Source: Actinomycetes bacterium
GTDB taxonomy: Bacteria > Actinomycetota > Acidimicrobiia > Acidimicrobiales > Acidimicrobiaceae
Length of the DNA: 11,237 nucleotides
Reading direction: 5' to 3'
Assembly: GCA_021823045.1 (NCBI GenBank)
Contig: JAKAPB010000028.1
Location: 1 to 11,237 of the forward strand
A program made the position numbers and the translations under genes. Below the pieces are notes generated by a model, which was not told where the DNA came from, made no database searches, and saw nothing but the letters and a program-made list of their open reading frames with translations. The number at the start of each line of letters is the position of its first letter. The stretch's first letter is position 1. Positions 1 to 7,876 of this stretch are shown here, piece by piece.

Positions 1-510
1 CTCGAGGTCGGTTACCATCACAGCCGAACCATCTGGCTTCACCAGCCGGGCGTTTGGCTTCCAATCCGTCAATGTCAAGGTCTTACCCGGAATCGGCCCA
101 AGCGAGCGCAGAAATGGGAAGAGCTGTATCACCCCCAAAGCTCCAAGGGATAGGCCTAAAAGCCTCGTCAGCATCTTTCTTCTAGTCAGCTCGTTGGTAC
201 CCCTAGCGAGCGACGCTTCAAAGGCGACCTTGTCGTCTTGGTTTGACGCTAGCTCCTCCCGCTCCTCGACAAAGGGACCTTGGGGAACTAGGTACTTGCC
301 CCAACTTACTATCCCAACTCCTATACCCAATAGGCCAACTGCTAAGAAAGTACCCTCCAGCTGGGGCTGACCCCCCTGCCAGAACACTACACCTAATGCG
401 ATGGTCGCCAAGAAGGAGATCAGAAAGGAGATCGAAATGACCGCCTCGACCTTTTTCGAAGCTATTGGGGCATCACTTTGGGACCCTTCGACGTTATGGG
501 CGATGCTCAA
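1..510 (-). CDS. qcrA: Rieske iron-sulfur subunit of the cytochrome bc1 (bcc) complex, N-terminal part only
   Basis: An open frame of 170 codons runs off the left edge without a stop. It starts at TTG 510, whose bases overlap the qcrC stop (TTGA). GGAGGA at 519-524 lies 8 nt upstream and supports this start; the first in-frame ATG is about 113 codons in. Three hydrophobic segments are visible at residues ~23-44, ~53-74 and ~112-133. The third is preceded by twin arginines (R110-R111, in LTRRKML). Three N-terminal membrane segments followed by an extracytoplasmic Rieske domain are typical of actinobacterial QcrA. In Streptomyces the third segment is inserted by the Tat pathway, which fits the arginines here. 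The [2Fe-2S] cysteine/histidine motifs would lie beyond the window, so the cofactor site is not seen. The protein should pass electrons from menaquinol to the diheme cytochrome QcrC. Identity rests on topology and on the ctaE-qcrC-qcrA order. Confidence 0.85.
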   Translation of the reverse strand, partial: MSIAHNVEGSQSDAPIASKKVEAVISISFLISFLATIALGVVFWQGGQPQLEGTFLAVGLLGIGVGIVSWGKYLVPQGPFVEEREELASNQDDKVAFEASLARGTNELTRRKMLTRLLGLSLGALGVIQLFPFLRSLGPIPGKTLTLTDWKPNARLVKPDGSAVMVTDLE

Positions 511-1337
511 TGGGACCTTCCTCCGATCCAGAAGCCGAACAGCATGACTGCACCTAGCCCTACCAAAATTCCGATAAAGCCTTCGGTCACCGGTCCGACG
601 TGACCAAGAGCGATCCCTCCAGCGTTGTTTGGATGATGAAGGTACATGACGTACTTGACGATATCGGCGACTTGGGCGTTGGTAAGGGTCCCGGGACCGA
701 AGCGGGGCATGTTAGCGGGTCCAGTCCTAATCGCCTCGGCGACCTGTGTGGCATTAACCGGCATCAAAGACGGTGCGTAGACGTTGTTGGCCAGAGCGTC
801 GCCAGCACCGGTAATGGTATGGCACGCAGCGCAGTTGGTAGCAAAGAGGCTCTCCCCACGCGACAGGCTCGCAGATGGAAGATTGACATCGGGAATCGCT
901 GGTCCCCCCGGTGCCTTCGATACGACGTAGGAGTCGATGGCGAGGGTCTGCTGGCGATTGAAGCGAGACGGCTTCTGAATCGCCTGTATCGTCGGGTCAG
1001 CGAGTGGCATCCTACCGGTCGAGACCCAAAAGTCGATGGTCGCCGCCCCTAAACCCTGTAGATTTGGTCCTCGAGCAGAACCCTGTGCGAGCCCACCGTG
1101 GCAGCTCGCACAGTTCTCTTCAAAGATCGCCTTACCCTCCGAAACGAGATTCGTCGGAGGAGCGGTATAGGTGATCGAAGGACTACTAGTCGAGTAGCTT
1201 GATTGGGCTGCCGCTGCGCTCGGTGAAGAAAAGGTCGCAACCCCAATCCCACCGACAATTCCCACTAGAGCAATTGAACTGAAAATGGGCTTCGACAGCC
1301 GGTCTCTTGCCGCATTGATGCTGAATTTCACTTTCAA
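507..1337 (-). CDS. qcrC: Diheme cytochrome c subunit of the bcc complex (QcrC)
   Basis: This 276-residue protein has an N-terminal hydrophobic segment (~20-36) followed by an Ala/Ser-rich stretch, which looks like a signal or anchor. Two c-type haem motifs follow: C76-A-S-C79-H80 and C169-A-A-C172-H173. M110 (STGRMP) and M210 (ANMPRFG) are the likely distal haem ligands. A C-terminal membrane segment spans ~251-271. Two tandem cytochrome c domains with a C-terminal anchor define actinobacterial QcrC. It replaces separate cytochromes c1 and c and wires the bcc complex directly to the aa3 oxidase on the outer face of the membrane. The start is TTG at 1337. An AGGAG-like site overlaps the ctaE stop (TAG 1345-1347), so translation is probably coupled to ctaE. 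The length is normal for the family and no motif is missing. Confidence 0.95.
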   Translation of the reverse strand: MKVKFSINAARDRLSKPIFSSIALVGIVGGIGVATFSSPSAAAAQSSYSTSSPSITYTAPPTNLVSEGKAIFEENCASCHGGLAQGSARGPNLQGLGAATIDFWVSTGRMPLADPTIQAIQKPSRFNRQQTLAIDSYVVSKAPGGPAIPDVNLPSASLSRGESLFATNCAACHTITGAGDALANNVYAPSLMPVNATQVAEAIRTGPANMPRFGPGTLTNAQVADIVKYVMYLHHPNNAGGIALGHVGPVTEGFIGILVGLGAVMLFGFWIGGRSH

Positions 1338-1344
1338 TTAGCTC

Positions 1345-1944
1345 CTAGTGCAACAAGAAAAGCACTCCATAGAGCGCTATCCAAACAACATCGACGAAGT
1401 GCCAGTAATAACTCACCGACTGCAGTGCCGCCAACTCGCCGGGATCCGTCTTCTTCCCCGCCAGCCTGAGCATCAAAAAGGCCATCGCCACAACTCCCAA
1501 CAAGACGTGGAGTCCATGTAATCCTGTCATGATAAAAAACATCGAACCGTAAGCGTTGGTCGACTGTGAGAAGGTGACTCGGCTCCACTCGATGGCCTGA
1601 TTACCCAAGAACGCTAGACCCATAATCATGGTCAGTACTATCCAGGCACGAGCGGACCTTTTTCTATAATGCTCCGCCTCAAAGACGGCTTTTTGCATTG
1701 TGAAGCTTGACAAAACTAGAATTATTGTAAAAATTCCCGTTTGCAATACGTCTAATTTGATGCCGGGAGGCGGCCAAGAACCGGTCCTGTTGGCACGGAT
1801 AGTGAAGTAGGCAGCAAAGAGTCCGGAAAAGAACATCAGTTCCGAACCGAGCCATACCATAGTGCCAACACCCAGCATCGATGGCTTGTTAAAGCGCAAC
1901 GGTTCCCTTGGCTTTGCCGCCCTTGCGGCAACTGCTTGTGTCAT
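1345..1944 (-). CDS. ctaE: Cytochrome c oxidase (aa3) subunit III
   Basis: The 199-residue membrane protein belongs to the haem-copper oxidase subunit III family. Subunit III stabilises the aa3 oxidase and lines the oxygen and lipid path; it binds no redox metal. Diagnostic stretches are GSELMFFSGLFAAYF (33-47, with conserved E35), SWPPPG (56-61), GLHGLHVLLG (141-150) and YYWHFVDVVWI (179-189). About five membrane helices are visible (~24-49, 66-84, 100-117, 133-160, 176-198). This matches the short five-helix form found in Actinobacteria; mitochondrial-type proteins have seven. The start is ATG 1944, with AGGAA about 5 nt upstream. It is the first gene of the ctaE-qcrC-qcrA operon, and subunits I and II are not in the window. 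The 70 bp between helD and ctaE contain no terminator-like hairpin, so read-through from helD is possible. Confidence 0.95.
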   Translation of the reverse strand: MTQAVAARAAKPREPLRFNKPSMLGVGTMVWLGSELMFFSGLFAAYFTIRANRTGSWPPPGIKLDVLQTGIFTIILVLSSFTMQKAVFEAEHYRKRSARAWIVLTMIMGLAFLGNQAIEWSRVTFSQSTNAYGSMFFIMTGLHGLHVLLGVVAMAFLMLRLAGKKTDPGELAALQSVSYYWHFVDVVWIALYGVLFLLH

Positions 1945-2014
1945 GAGTTCCTGTCTAGTCCAAAACTTGCATCAATTAGCGCCAGATTAGACCAAAATTT
2001 AAACTAACTACCAA

Positions 2015-4198
2015 TCAAGATTCGCCAAAGACCAACCATTTTGGCAAATCAGTACTGGCCAACAGGTGAAGTCTCTGGGTAGTCCTCGTCATTGCGACAA
2101 ATAGTGCTCTCAGAGATCTCTCAGGATCACTTAGCAGTTTCATAGGCTCCACGACCACGACGGAGTCGAACTCCAGCCCTTTGACCGACTCGGGATCGTG
2201 AACCGAGACCCCGGTCGCCCCGTCATATGACTCGATCTTTTTGGCAATATCGGCTTTCAAGGAGGTAGCTGAGAGAATCCCTACGGTACCGGGGGCAACT
2301 TTACCTAACTCACTCATGGCTATCTTTGCGGCCGATTCAACGAGCTCGTCGAGGGTCACTTTTGTGGCCTGTACCGGATATCCGCTCGCTCTGAGGGTCT
2401 TTAGAGACGGAAGCTCGGGGGCGTACTTTTCCAAGACCAACGACGCAGGCTCCATCACCTCTTTTGGAGTCCTATAGTTCACGCTGAGCTCGAATGACTT
2501 GAACGGCTTGTTCCCATTCAGATGCTCGACGATATGTTCCCAGCTCCTAATGGAAGGGCCGATAGCCTGGGCGAGGTCGCCAAGTACGGTCATCGAACCC
2601 GAAAGGCAGCGTCTCCTGAGCATCCTCGCCTGCATCGCAGAGAGGTCTTGGGCTTCATCGATTACCATGTGGGCGAAGCTCTCCGGATCTTCTTCACCCT
2701 TTTCGCTCGGACCAAGCAGGCTACTAGCCTCATCGAGAAGAGCAAGGTCTTCTTTGGACCAAATTGGATTGGACTCATTAGGTGCTCTCTTTGAAGCCGT
2801 AAAAACCGCCTCGGCCTCCGCTTTGGCGAGTATTCCATTTGTCGCCAGATTGAAGAGGGCTTCGTGACTGTAGAGGTCACCCAGGAACTGTACCGGGGTC
2901 AACTTTGGCCAAATCCTCTCGACGACGAGCTGAAAGGCTCGAGAACGGCGGATGGAACCCATCACCTCTGCGATTAATTCCGGATCCTCTTCTCCTGGGA
3001 GTTGAGTTGCACTCAGCTTCTCAGCGTGCGAGGCGATCGAAACGATATTCTCGTCCGCCTCGGGTTCCCTTACAAAAGGACCATCGCTTAGATAGCTCTT
3101 CGCCAGTGACCGGGCCAAATAGAGTTCAACGGTCCGCCTCTTTGCGTTATGCCCTTGGCGCTTCTTTCTCGCCTGGAGGAGGGCATCCCTTGAGAGCTCG
3201 GGTGAGATTACTAGATACTTGGCGCCGAAAGGCACTTCGTAGTTGCGTTGAAGGGGCCGCTGGCGATCCCTAATGCCTTTGGCGATCACTCGGGCCATCT
3301 TTATCCCGCCTTTGATCGCCGCCGCCTCTGGCGGGTCGACCTTCTTAGGGGGTCCATAACCCGCAATTGAGTCTAGAGTTGCCAACTCAACGCCGGTTTC
3401 GCCGAGGGAGGGCAACACCCTTTCGATATACCTTACAAAGGACGAGGACGGTCCGACCACCAAGATTCTCTGTGACTCAAAGCGCCATTTGTGGGTGTAT
3501 AGGAGGTAAGCGGCCCGATGCAATGCTACCGCCGTCTTGCCCGTGCCCGGGCCTCCCTGCACGACTAGCATCCCGGCCATCGGGTATCGAATTATCCTGT
3601 CCTGCTCGCCCTGGATCGTCGCGACGATATCGCGCATCTGGGAGGTTCGTGGCCGCTTGATAGCTGCGAAGAGCGCCCCAGCTCCGGAGATCTCCACCGG
3701 GTCGTCCACCCCACCTTCGGAGGGGTATTCCTCGTCGGTAATAGTAGATGCGCCTAGATATTCGTCTTCTATCCCAATTAACTCTGACCCATGGCATTCG
3801 AAGTGTCGCCTTCTTACTACACCCATCGGATCTTTGCCCGTAGCGCGATAGAAGGGCTCCGCTACCGGTGCCCTCCAGTCGATGATCATCGGTTCCTGAT
3901 CCTTCGACGCTACTGAAACCCTCCCAAGGTGGAAAGATAGGCCCTCTTGCGACACCTCGTCGCCAACAAGATCGATCCTTCCAAAACAGAGTGCTTGGTC
4001 GCCTATCTCAAGCTGTTCCAGCCTCGACAAGGCGCTGCGAACAACCATGTCCCGTTCGGTCCTGGCCTGATGGGTTCCACCTTTGCCAATATCTAAGACA
4101 TCCTCCATCATCGTTCTGGCCTGGGTTTTTGTCTCCTCTAGGCGCAGATAGGCGGCCTTGATGAAGCTGGCTTCGGCCTCGAACTCTAAATGGCTCAC
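2015..4198 (-). CDS. helD: HelD-type RNA polymerase-recycling ATPase (UvrD-like superfamily 1)
   Basis: The 727-residue protein has the full set of superfamily 1 motifs: Walker A GGPGTGKT (215-222), Walker B VIDEAQDLS (512-520), GDLAQAI (540-546), NYRT (574-577), GLEFD (674-678) and VAMTRTTQRL (701-710). HelD-specific features come before Walker A. Residues 1-65 are charged and probably form the coiled-coil arm that enters the polymerase secondary channel. They are followed by FHLGRVSV (89-96) and IIDWRAPVAEPFYRAT (105-120). HelD proteins use ATP to prise RNA polymerase off DNA and nucleic acid, and in some actinobacteria (HelR) they give rifampicin tolerance. The long insert between Walker A and Walker B (~280-500) fits the clamp-opening domain of this family. 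The start is GTG 4198 with GAGG a few bases upstream. A general UvrD/PcrA helicase is less likely because of the N-terminal block. Confidence 0.9.
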   Translation of the reverse strand: MSHLEFEAEASFIKAAYLRLEETKTQARTMMEDVLDIGKGGTHQARTERDMVVRSALSRLEQLEIGDQALCFGRIDLVGDEVSQEGLSFHLGRVSVASKDQEPMIIDWRAPVAEPFYRATGKDPMGVVRRRHFECHGSELIGIEDEYLGASTITDEEYPSEGGVDDPVEISGAGALFAAIKRPRTSQMRDIVATIQGEQDRIIRYPMAGMLVVQGGPGTGKTAVALHRAAYLLYTHKWRFESQRILVVGPSSSFVRYIERVLPSLGETGVELATLDSIAGYGPPKKVDPPEAAAIKGGIKMARVIAKGIRDRQRPLQRNYEVPFGAKYLVISPELSRDALLQARKKRQGHNAKRRTVELYLARSLAKSYLSDGPFVREPEADENIVSIASHAEKLSATQLPGEEDPELIAEVMGSIRRSRAFQLVVERIWPKLTPVQFLGDLYSHEALFNLATNGILAKAEAEAVFTASKRAPNESNPIWSKEDLALLDEASSLLGPSEKGEEDPESFAHMVIDEAQDLSAMQARMLRRRCLSGSMTVLGDLAQAIGPSIRSWEHIVEHLNGNKPFKSFELSVNYRTPKEVMEPASLVLEKYAPELPSLKTLRASGYPVQATKVTLDELVESAAKIAMSELGKVAPGTVGILSATSLKADIAKKIESYDGATGVSVHDPESVKGLEFDSVVVVEPMKLLSDPERSLRALFVAMTRTTQRLHLLASTDLPKWLVFGES

Positions 4199-4219
4199 AC
4201 AACCTCACTGAACAAAACC

Positions 4220-4248
4220 GTGGATATCTGACCAAAAGAGTTTAGGCT
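4220..4248 (+). promoter_or_regulatory. Candidate hemE promoter (TAGGCT -10)
   Basis: TAGGCT at 4243-4248 resembles a common actinobacterial -10 element. The sequence 17 bp upstream, GTGGAT (4220-4225), is a poor -35. Transcription would start near 4255, leaving under 10 nt of leader before ATG 4264. This fits the lack of a clear Shine-Dalgarno site there, and the mRNA may be almost leaderless. Confidence 0.3.
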
Positions 4249-4251
4249 CAA
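4223..4251 (-). promoter_or_regulatory. Candidate helD promoter
   Basis: On the minus strand, TTGAGC (4246-4251) and GATATC (4223-4228) are 17 bp apart, a suitable sigma70-like spacing. The predicted RNA start is near 4216, leaving a short leader that contains the GAGG ribosome site. The match is only moderate and was found by eye. It overlaps the candidate hemE promoter on the other strand. Confidence 0.3.
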
Positions 4252-4263
4252 ATCGACAAAACT

Positions 4264-5367
4264 ATGACTTTCCATGATCCCAAGACAGAAGAGGACCCTG
4301 AGAATACCTCTGCATTGCTCCGACAGGCGGCAAAAAAGAGTACCTCGATCGTCCCAGTATGGTTTATGCGCCAAGCCGGAAGGGCCCTGCCCGAGTACCG
4401 GGCGATCAGGGGTACCGGATCGATACTCGAGGCGGTTGAGATTCCCGAGCTCGCTGCGGAGATCACTCTTCAGCCCCTAAAGCGGTACGGCGTTGACGCT
4501 GCGGTACTCTATTCCGACATCATGGTGCCGCTCAAAGGCATCGGGTTTCCGATTGAGATCCTCTCCGGCAAGGGCCCATACGTCGCCGAACCGATCAGGA
4601 CAGTTAAGGACCTGGATCGGATCAGGATCGAGGATCTAGACATCCCCTACGTCCTAGAGACGATCCGGATACTCAAAGGGGAGCTATCGGTTCCCCTCCT
4701 CGGATTTGCCGGCGCACCCTTCACGGTTGCTAGTTACCTAATCGAAGGCGGACCATCGAAAAACTTCGAGGCGACCAAGGCCTTGATGCTCGGCGATCCA
4801 CACCTCTGGCACCAGCTGATGCAACGGTTGACCGACCTTTCGATCTCATTCCTCAAGGCGCAGATAGCTGCGGGAGCCGATGCGATACAACTATTCGATT
4901 CTTGGGCCGGTTCCTTGGCACCTCGGCACTATCAAAGCTACGTCTTGGACTACTCAAAAGCGGTCTTCGACGCGATCAAGCCATATCGGATTCCGACTAT
5001 CCATTTCGGCGTGGGAACCGCCTCGCTTATCCGCCTCATGGCAGACTCGGGCGCAGATGTGCTAGGACTCGACTGGAGAGTAGAGATCGACCAGGTAGTA
5101 GACGCAACGGACGGACGGCTAGCAATCCAGGGAAATCTCGATCCGACCGCATGCCTCCTCGGATTCGATGAGGTCAAGAAGGAAGCGGAAATGGTCTTGA
5201 AAAGCGCTAGCCGTGCACCGGGTTATATCTTCAACCTCGGCCACGGCGTGCTCCCCTCGACGGATCCGGAAATACTAAAAAGGCTCGTCGACTTCGTCCA
5301 CGAACACGGGCAAAGGATAATTACCGCTCGGAAAGACCAGCTACAAGCTGAAGGAATGATTCGATGA
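4264..5367 (+). CDS. hemE: Uroporphyrinogen III decarboxylase
   Basis: The enzyme removes four acetate carboxyls from uroporphyrinogen III to give coproporphyrinogen III in the cytoplasm. The 367 residues carry the family signature PVWFMRQAGRALPEYR (31-46), with active-site R36 and R40. They also carry the catalytic aspartate in LYSDIMVPL (D85), Y158 in GAPFTVASYL, S213 in FDSWAGS, and H327 in FNLGHGVLPSTDP. These correspond to Arg37, Arg41, Asp86, Tyr164, Ser219 and His339 of the human enzyme. The usual Tyr in the signature (AGRYLPEYR) is Ala here (A41). The start at ATG 4264 has no obvious ribosome-binding site; the ~25 residues before the conserved block are a normal extension. The stop overlaps the next gene start as ATGA (5364-5367), so the two are one coupled operon. 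Confidence 0.97.
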   Translation: MTFHDPKTEEDPENTSALLRQAAKKSTSIVPVWFMRQAGRALPEYRAIRGTGSILEAVEIPELAAEITLQPLKRYGVDAAVLYSDIMVPLKGIGFPIEILSGKGPYVAEPIRTVKDLDRIRIEDLDIPYVLETIRILKGELSVPLLGFAGAPFTVASYLIEGGPSKNFEATKALMLGDPHLWHQLMQRLTDLSISFLKAQIAAGADAIQLFDSWAGSLAPRHYQSYVLDYSKAVFDAIKPYRIPTIHFGVGTASLIRLMADSGADVLGLDWRVEIDQVVDATDGRLAIQGNLDPTACLLGFDEVKKEAEMVLKSASRAPGYIFNLGHGVLPSTDPEILKRLVDFVHEHGQRIITARKDQLQAEGMIR

Positions 5368-6764
5368 AGGTTGTTGTAGTTGGTGGTGGAATCGCCGGCC
5401 TGGCAGCGGCCTACGAGCTATCTCTCAATCCAACTAATGAGGTCGTGCTGATCGAGTCGGAAGGAAGGCTCGGGGGGAAGATCCTCACACAGCGGCGCGA
5501 CGGCAGGATTCTTGAAGGTGGTGCCGACGCCATTTTGAGGCGAAACCCCCATGGAATGAAGCTGGTCCAAGAGCTCGGTCTCTCCGACCAACTCACTGCG
5601 CCATCTGCGGGTTCAGCTCTCCTCTATAGCAACGGCGCACTACACCCTATGCCACGCGAGCTCGCTATGGGAATTCCCACCGACCCTAAGGTTCCACTTC
5701 ACACCCACTCGGTCGGCATTGGTTCACGCCTACGCGCTTCTGCAGGAATACTACTCGGCCTGAGAGGCGACCAGGAGACGGACTCCTTGGGGTTGTTGTG
5801 TCAAAGGAGGCTAGGTAGGAGATTCACCGAGGGTGTGGTCGATCCCCTTATCGGCGGGATCAACGCCGGTTCGGTCTATGGATCGTCAATATCAATCATG
5901 GCCCCACAACTCGTCGAACCGCTGACAGCAAGGCCAAAACTACCATCCAGAGGCCGTGGTCAAAAGATCAATAGTTCCAATCCAAAACCAAATCCGATAT
6001 TTGCGAGCCTGCCCGGGGGGCTTGCAGAGCTAGTAATGGCGACAGCCGACAAAGCACAGACCAACGGGGCTGAAATAGTTCTACAGGCCAAGGCAACTGC
6101 TATCGAACCAAATGATAGCGGCTGGCTAGTCCATTTCGAACGGGAGGGAAAGACCGAGCTGATCGAAGCCGACGGGGTGGTGTTGGCCACTCCGTCCTAT
6201 CACGCAGCGGATCTCCTAAGGCCCCTTGCAAAAGACGCAGCACAGAAACTGTCACAGATCCGATACTCCTCAGTTGCTATCTGCTCCTTGGCCCTCAAAG
6301 GCGCCGACTATCGCTTGGACGACAAAATTTCGGGGGTATTGATACCCAAAGATCAGGGATTTTTGACCACGGCAATCTCGATCTCATCTTCTAAGTGGCC
6401 GAGCTGGGCGAATCCCGATGAACTCCTCATCAGGGTCTCGGTCGGTAGGTTCGGAGACTACCGTCACCTTGGCATCGACGACTCCGACCTAGTCGATCTC
6501 GTCGGAAATGAGGCGTCATCGATCCTCGGCCTGAAGGATACCGCCGAAGTCGGCCAGACTAGAGTCTTTCGATGGCCGAACTCCCTCGCTCAATTCAGGC
6601 CGCACCACAGGGAATTGATCGATGCGATCCAATTCGACATCGCTAACGCCGGGCTGCAGAATATCACTCTCGCCGGGTCATATCTGTCCGGCTCGGGTGT
6701 TCCGTCTTCCTTGGGCAGTGGCCGAAAAGCCGCCTCAGAGATCCAATTGGCCAACAAAGGATAG
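5364..6764 (+). CDS. hemY: Protoporphyrinogen/coproporphyrinogen III oxidase (HemY/CgoX family)
   Basis: This FAD-dependent oxidase has 466 residues. Its N-terminus is a dinucleotide-binding fold (VVVVGGGIAGLAAAYEL, 3-19), followed by the second FAD-contact region ESEGRLGGKI (31-40) and the flavin-adjacent LEGGADAI (50-57). FASLPGGLAELV (213-224) is the usual mid-protein motif. The C-terminal FAD motif is GSYLSGSGVPSSLGSGRKAA (438-457). In Actinobacteria and Firmicutes this family mainly oxidises coproporphyrinogen III to coproporphyrin III in the coproporphyrin-dependent haem route, so cgoX may be the better name. The sequence alone does not decide between substrates. ATG 5364 overlaps the hemE stop, and AAGGA (5351-5355) lies 8 nt upstream, supporting the start and coupling. 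The usual later partners (ferrochelatase hemH/cpfC and hemQ/chdC) do not follow; a convergent cobT does. Confidence 0.93.
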   Translation: MKVVVVGGGIAGLAAAYELSLNPTNEVVLIESEGRLGGKILTQRRDGRILEGGADAILRRNPHGMKLVQELGLSDQLTAPSAGSALLYSNGALHPMPRELAMGIPTDPKVPLHTHSVGIGSRLRASAGILLGLRGDQETDSLGLLCQRRLGRRFTEGVVDPLIGGINAGSVYGSSISIMAPQLVEPLTARPKLPSRGRGQKINSSNPKPNPIFASLPGGLAELVMATADKAQTNGAEIVLQAKATAIEPNDSGWLVHFEREGKTELIEADGVVLATPSYHAADLLRPLAKDAAQKLSQIRYSSVAICSLALKGADYRLDDKISGVLIPKDQGFLTTAISISSSKWPSWANPDELLIRVSVGRFGDYRHLGIDDSDLVDLVGNEASSILGLKDTAEVGQTRVFRWPNSLAQFRPHHRELIDAIQFDIANAGLQNITLAGSYLSGSGVPSSLGSGRKAASEIQLANKG

Positions 6765-6789
6765 TGCTAGTCGAAGCGGACGAGCCCCG

Positions 6790-7854
6790 CTAGGCCTCTT
6801 CTACCCCGGCCTCCGCAAAACTCGCCATCTCAGAGAGGAGCCGAGCGGCGCTTTGGACAATGGGGATCGCTAAAGCTCCACCCGATCCCTCACCTAGGCG
6901 CATATCGAGAGACAAAAGGGGTCTCTTGCCTAGCATTTCAAGGGCTATCTTCGCCCCGGGCTCTACTGATAAGTGGCCGGCAAAGACGTACTCGCTGACG
7001 ATCGGGGATATCTCATGCGCCAGTATTGCTCCGGCTAAAGAGATCACGCCATCGACTATCACCGGCACCTTCAAGGAAGCCGCACCGATAATGAATCCGC
7101 AGATCGCCCCGATCTCGAGACCGCCGAGCTGAGCCAGGAGTTCGATCGGATTACTTTTCAGGTTGCCTATTGCGTTCACCCTAGATATTGCGTCTCTGAT
7201 CACCGATATCTTGATCGCTAGCGTTGCGTCGTCAACTCCAGTTCCTCGTCCCGTGACAACCTCGGGATCGAGCCCGGATAGATAGGAGATGATCGCAGCC
7301 GACGGGGTAGTATTGGCGATCCCCATGTCTCCGGTAACGAAGAGGTTATAGCCCGCTTCGTGGAACATTTCAGCCACCTCTACCCCGCGGTCTAGGCTCT
7401 CTCTCGCCTCAAAGTTTGACATCGCCGGGCCTACTCGAAGGTTATTTGTCCCGGCTTTCACCTTGGAGATGATCAGCCCGGGAGCCGGATCTAACTCGGC
7501 CTTCACCCCTACGTCAATGACGCTTACTCGTGCACCGACCTGTCTTGCAATGACGTTCACCGCTGCACCACCAGCGAGGAAGTTAGCGACCATCTGCGCA
7601 GTAACCTCCTGTGGCCAGGGCGTCACCCTCTCTTGGTGGACCCCATGGTCACCGGCAAAAACACAGATATGGGGGTTGTCAGGTATCGGAGCCGGACAGG
7701 AACTCGTTATTCCACAGAGCCTGTTAGCCACCTCCTCGAGATCCCCCAGGGATCCAGGGGGCTTTGTCAGGGTGAGTTGCCTAGCAAGCGCCTTATCTAC
7801 TGCGCCTTGGTCAATTGGCACGACCCGGCCAAGGGCATGCTTGTAAAGGTTCAT
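6790..7854 (-). CDS. cobT: Nicotinate-nucleotide:dimethylbenzimidazole phosphoribosyltransferase
   Basis: CobT transfers phosphoribose from nicotinate mononucleotide to 5,6-dimethylbenzimidazole, making alpha-ribazole phosphate for the lower ligand of cobalamin. The 354 residues match the usual ~350 of the family. Key stretches are KPPGSLGDLE (31-40), VFAGDHGVHQE (65-75), TGDMGIANTTPSAA (174-187), TGRGTGVDD (201-209), LGGLEIGAICGF (243-254) and RLGEGSGGALA (319-329). E322 in the last stretch is the likely equivalent of catalytic Glu317 in Salmonella CobT. I chose ATG 7854: GAGGAG (7862-7867) lies 7 nt upstream, and the protein then begins like known CobT. A longer frame from 7938 adds 28 Ser/Gly-rich residues that are read across the end of gtrA. 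The gtrA stop is 22 bp upstream, so both genes are probably on one transcript. No other cobalamin gene is in the window. Confidence 0.95.
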   Translation of the reverse strand: MNLYKHALGRVVPIDQGAVDKALARQLTLTKPPGSLGDLEEVANRLCGITSSCPAPIPDNPHICVFAGDHGVHQERVTPWPQEVTAQMVANFLAGGAAVNVIARQVGARVSVIDVGVKAELDPAPGLIISKVKAGTNNLRVGPAMSNFEARESLDRGVEVAEMFHEAGYNLFVTGDMGIANTTPSAAIISYLSGLDPEVVTGRGTGVDDATLAIKISVIRDAISRVNAIGNLKSNPIELLAQLGGLEIGAICGFIIGAASLKVPVIVDGVISLAGAILAHEISPIVSEYVFAGHLSVEPGAKIALEMLGKRPLLSLDMRLGEGSGGALAIPIVQSAARLLSEMASFAEAGVEEA

Positions 7855-7876
7855 TAATGGGCTCCTCGACTTTACG

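Noticed and set aside
600..1052. 150-codon frame on the plus strand
   Set aside because: It lies opposite qcrC, which has both haem motifs; the product has no recognisable features.
1945..2014. AT-rich stretch ACCAAAATTTAAACTAAC as a terminator or promoter
   Set aside because: No second arm forms a stem, and promoter-like hexamers (TTGGTA, TAATCT) have a poor 19-bp spacing.
2499..3851. Several 100-120 codon frames on the plus strand opposite helD
   Set aside because: They are antisense to a complete helicase motif set and resemble no known family.
6765..6792. AGCGG/CCGCT hairpin between hemY and cobT as a terminator
   Set aside because: Only 5 bp of stem, no T tract, and it overlaps the cobT stop; too weak to call.
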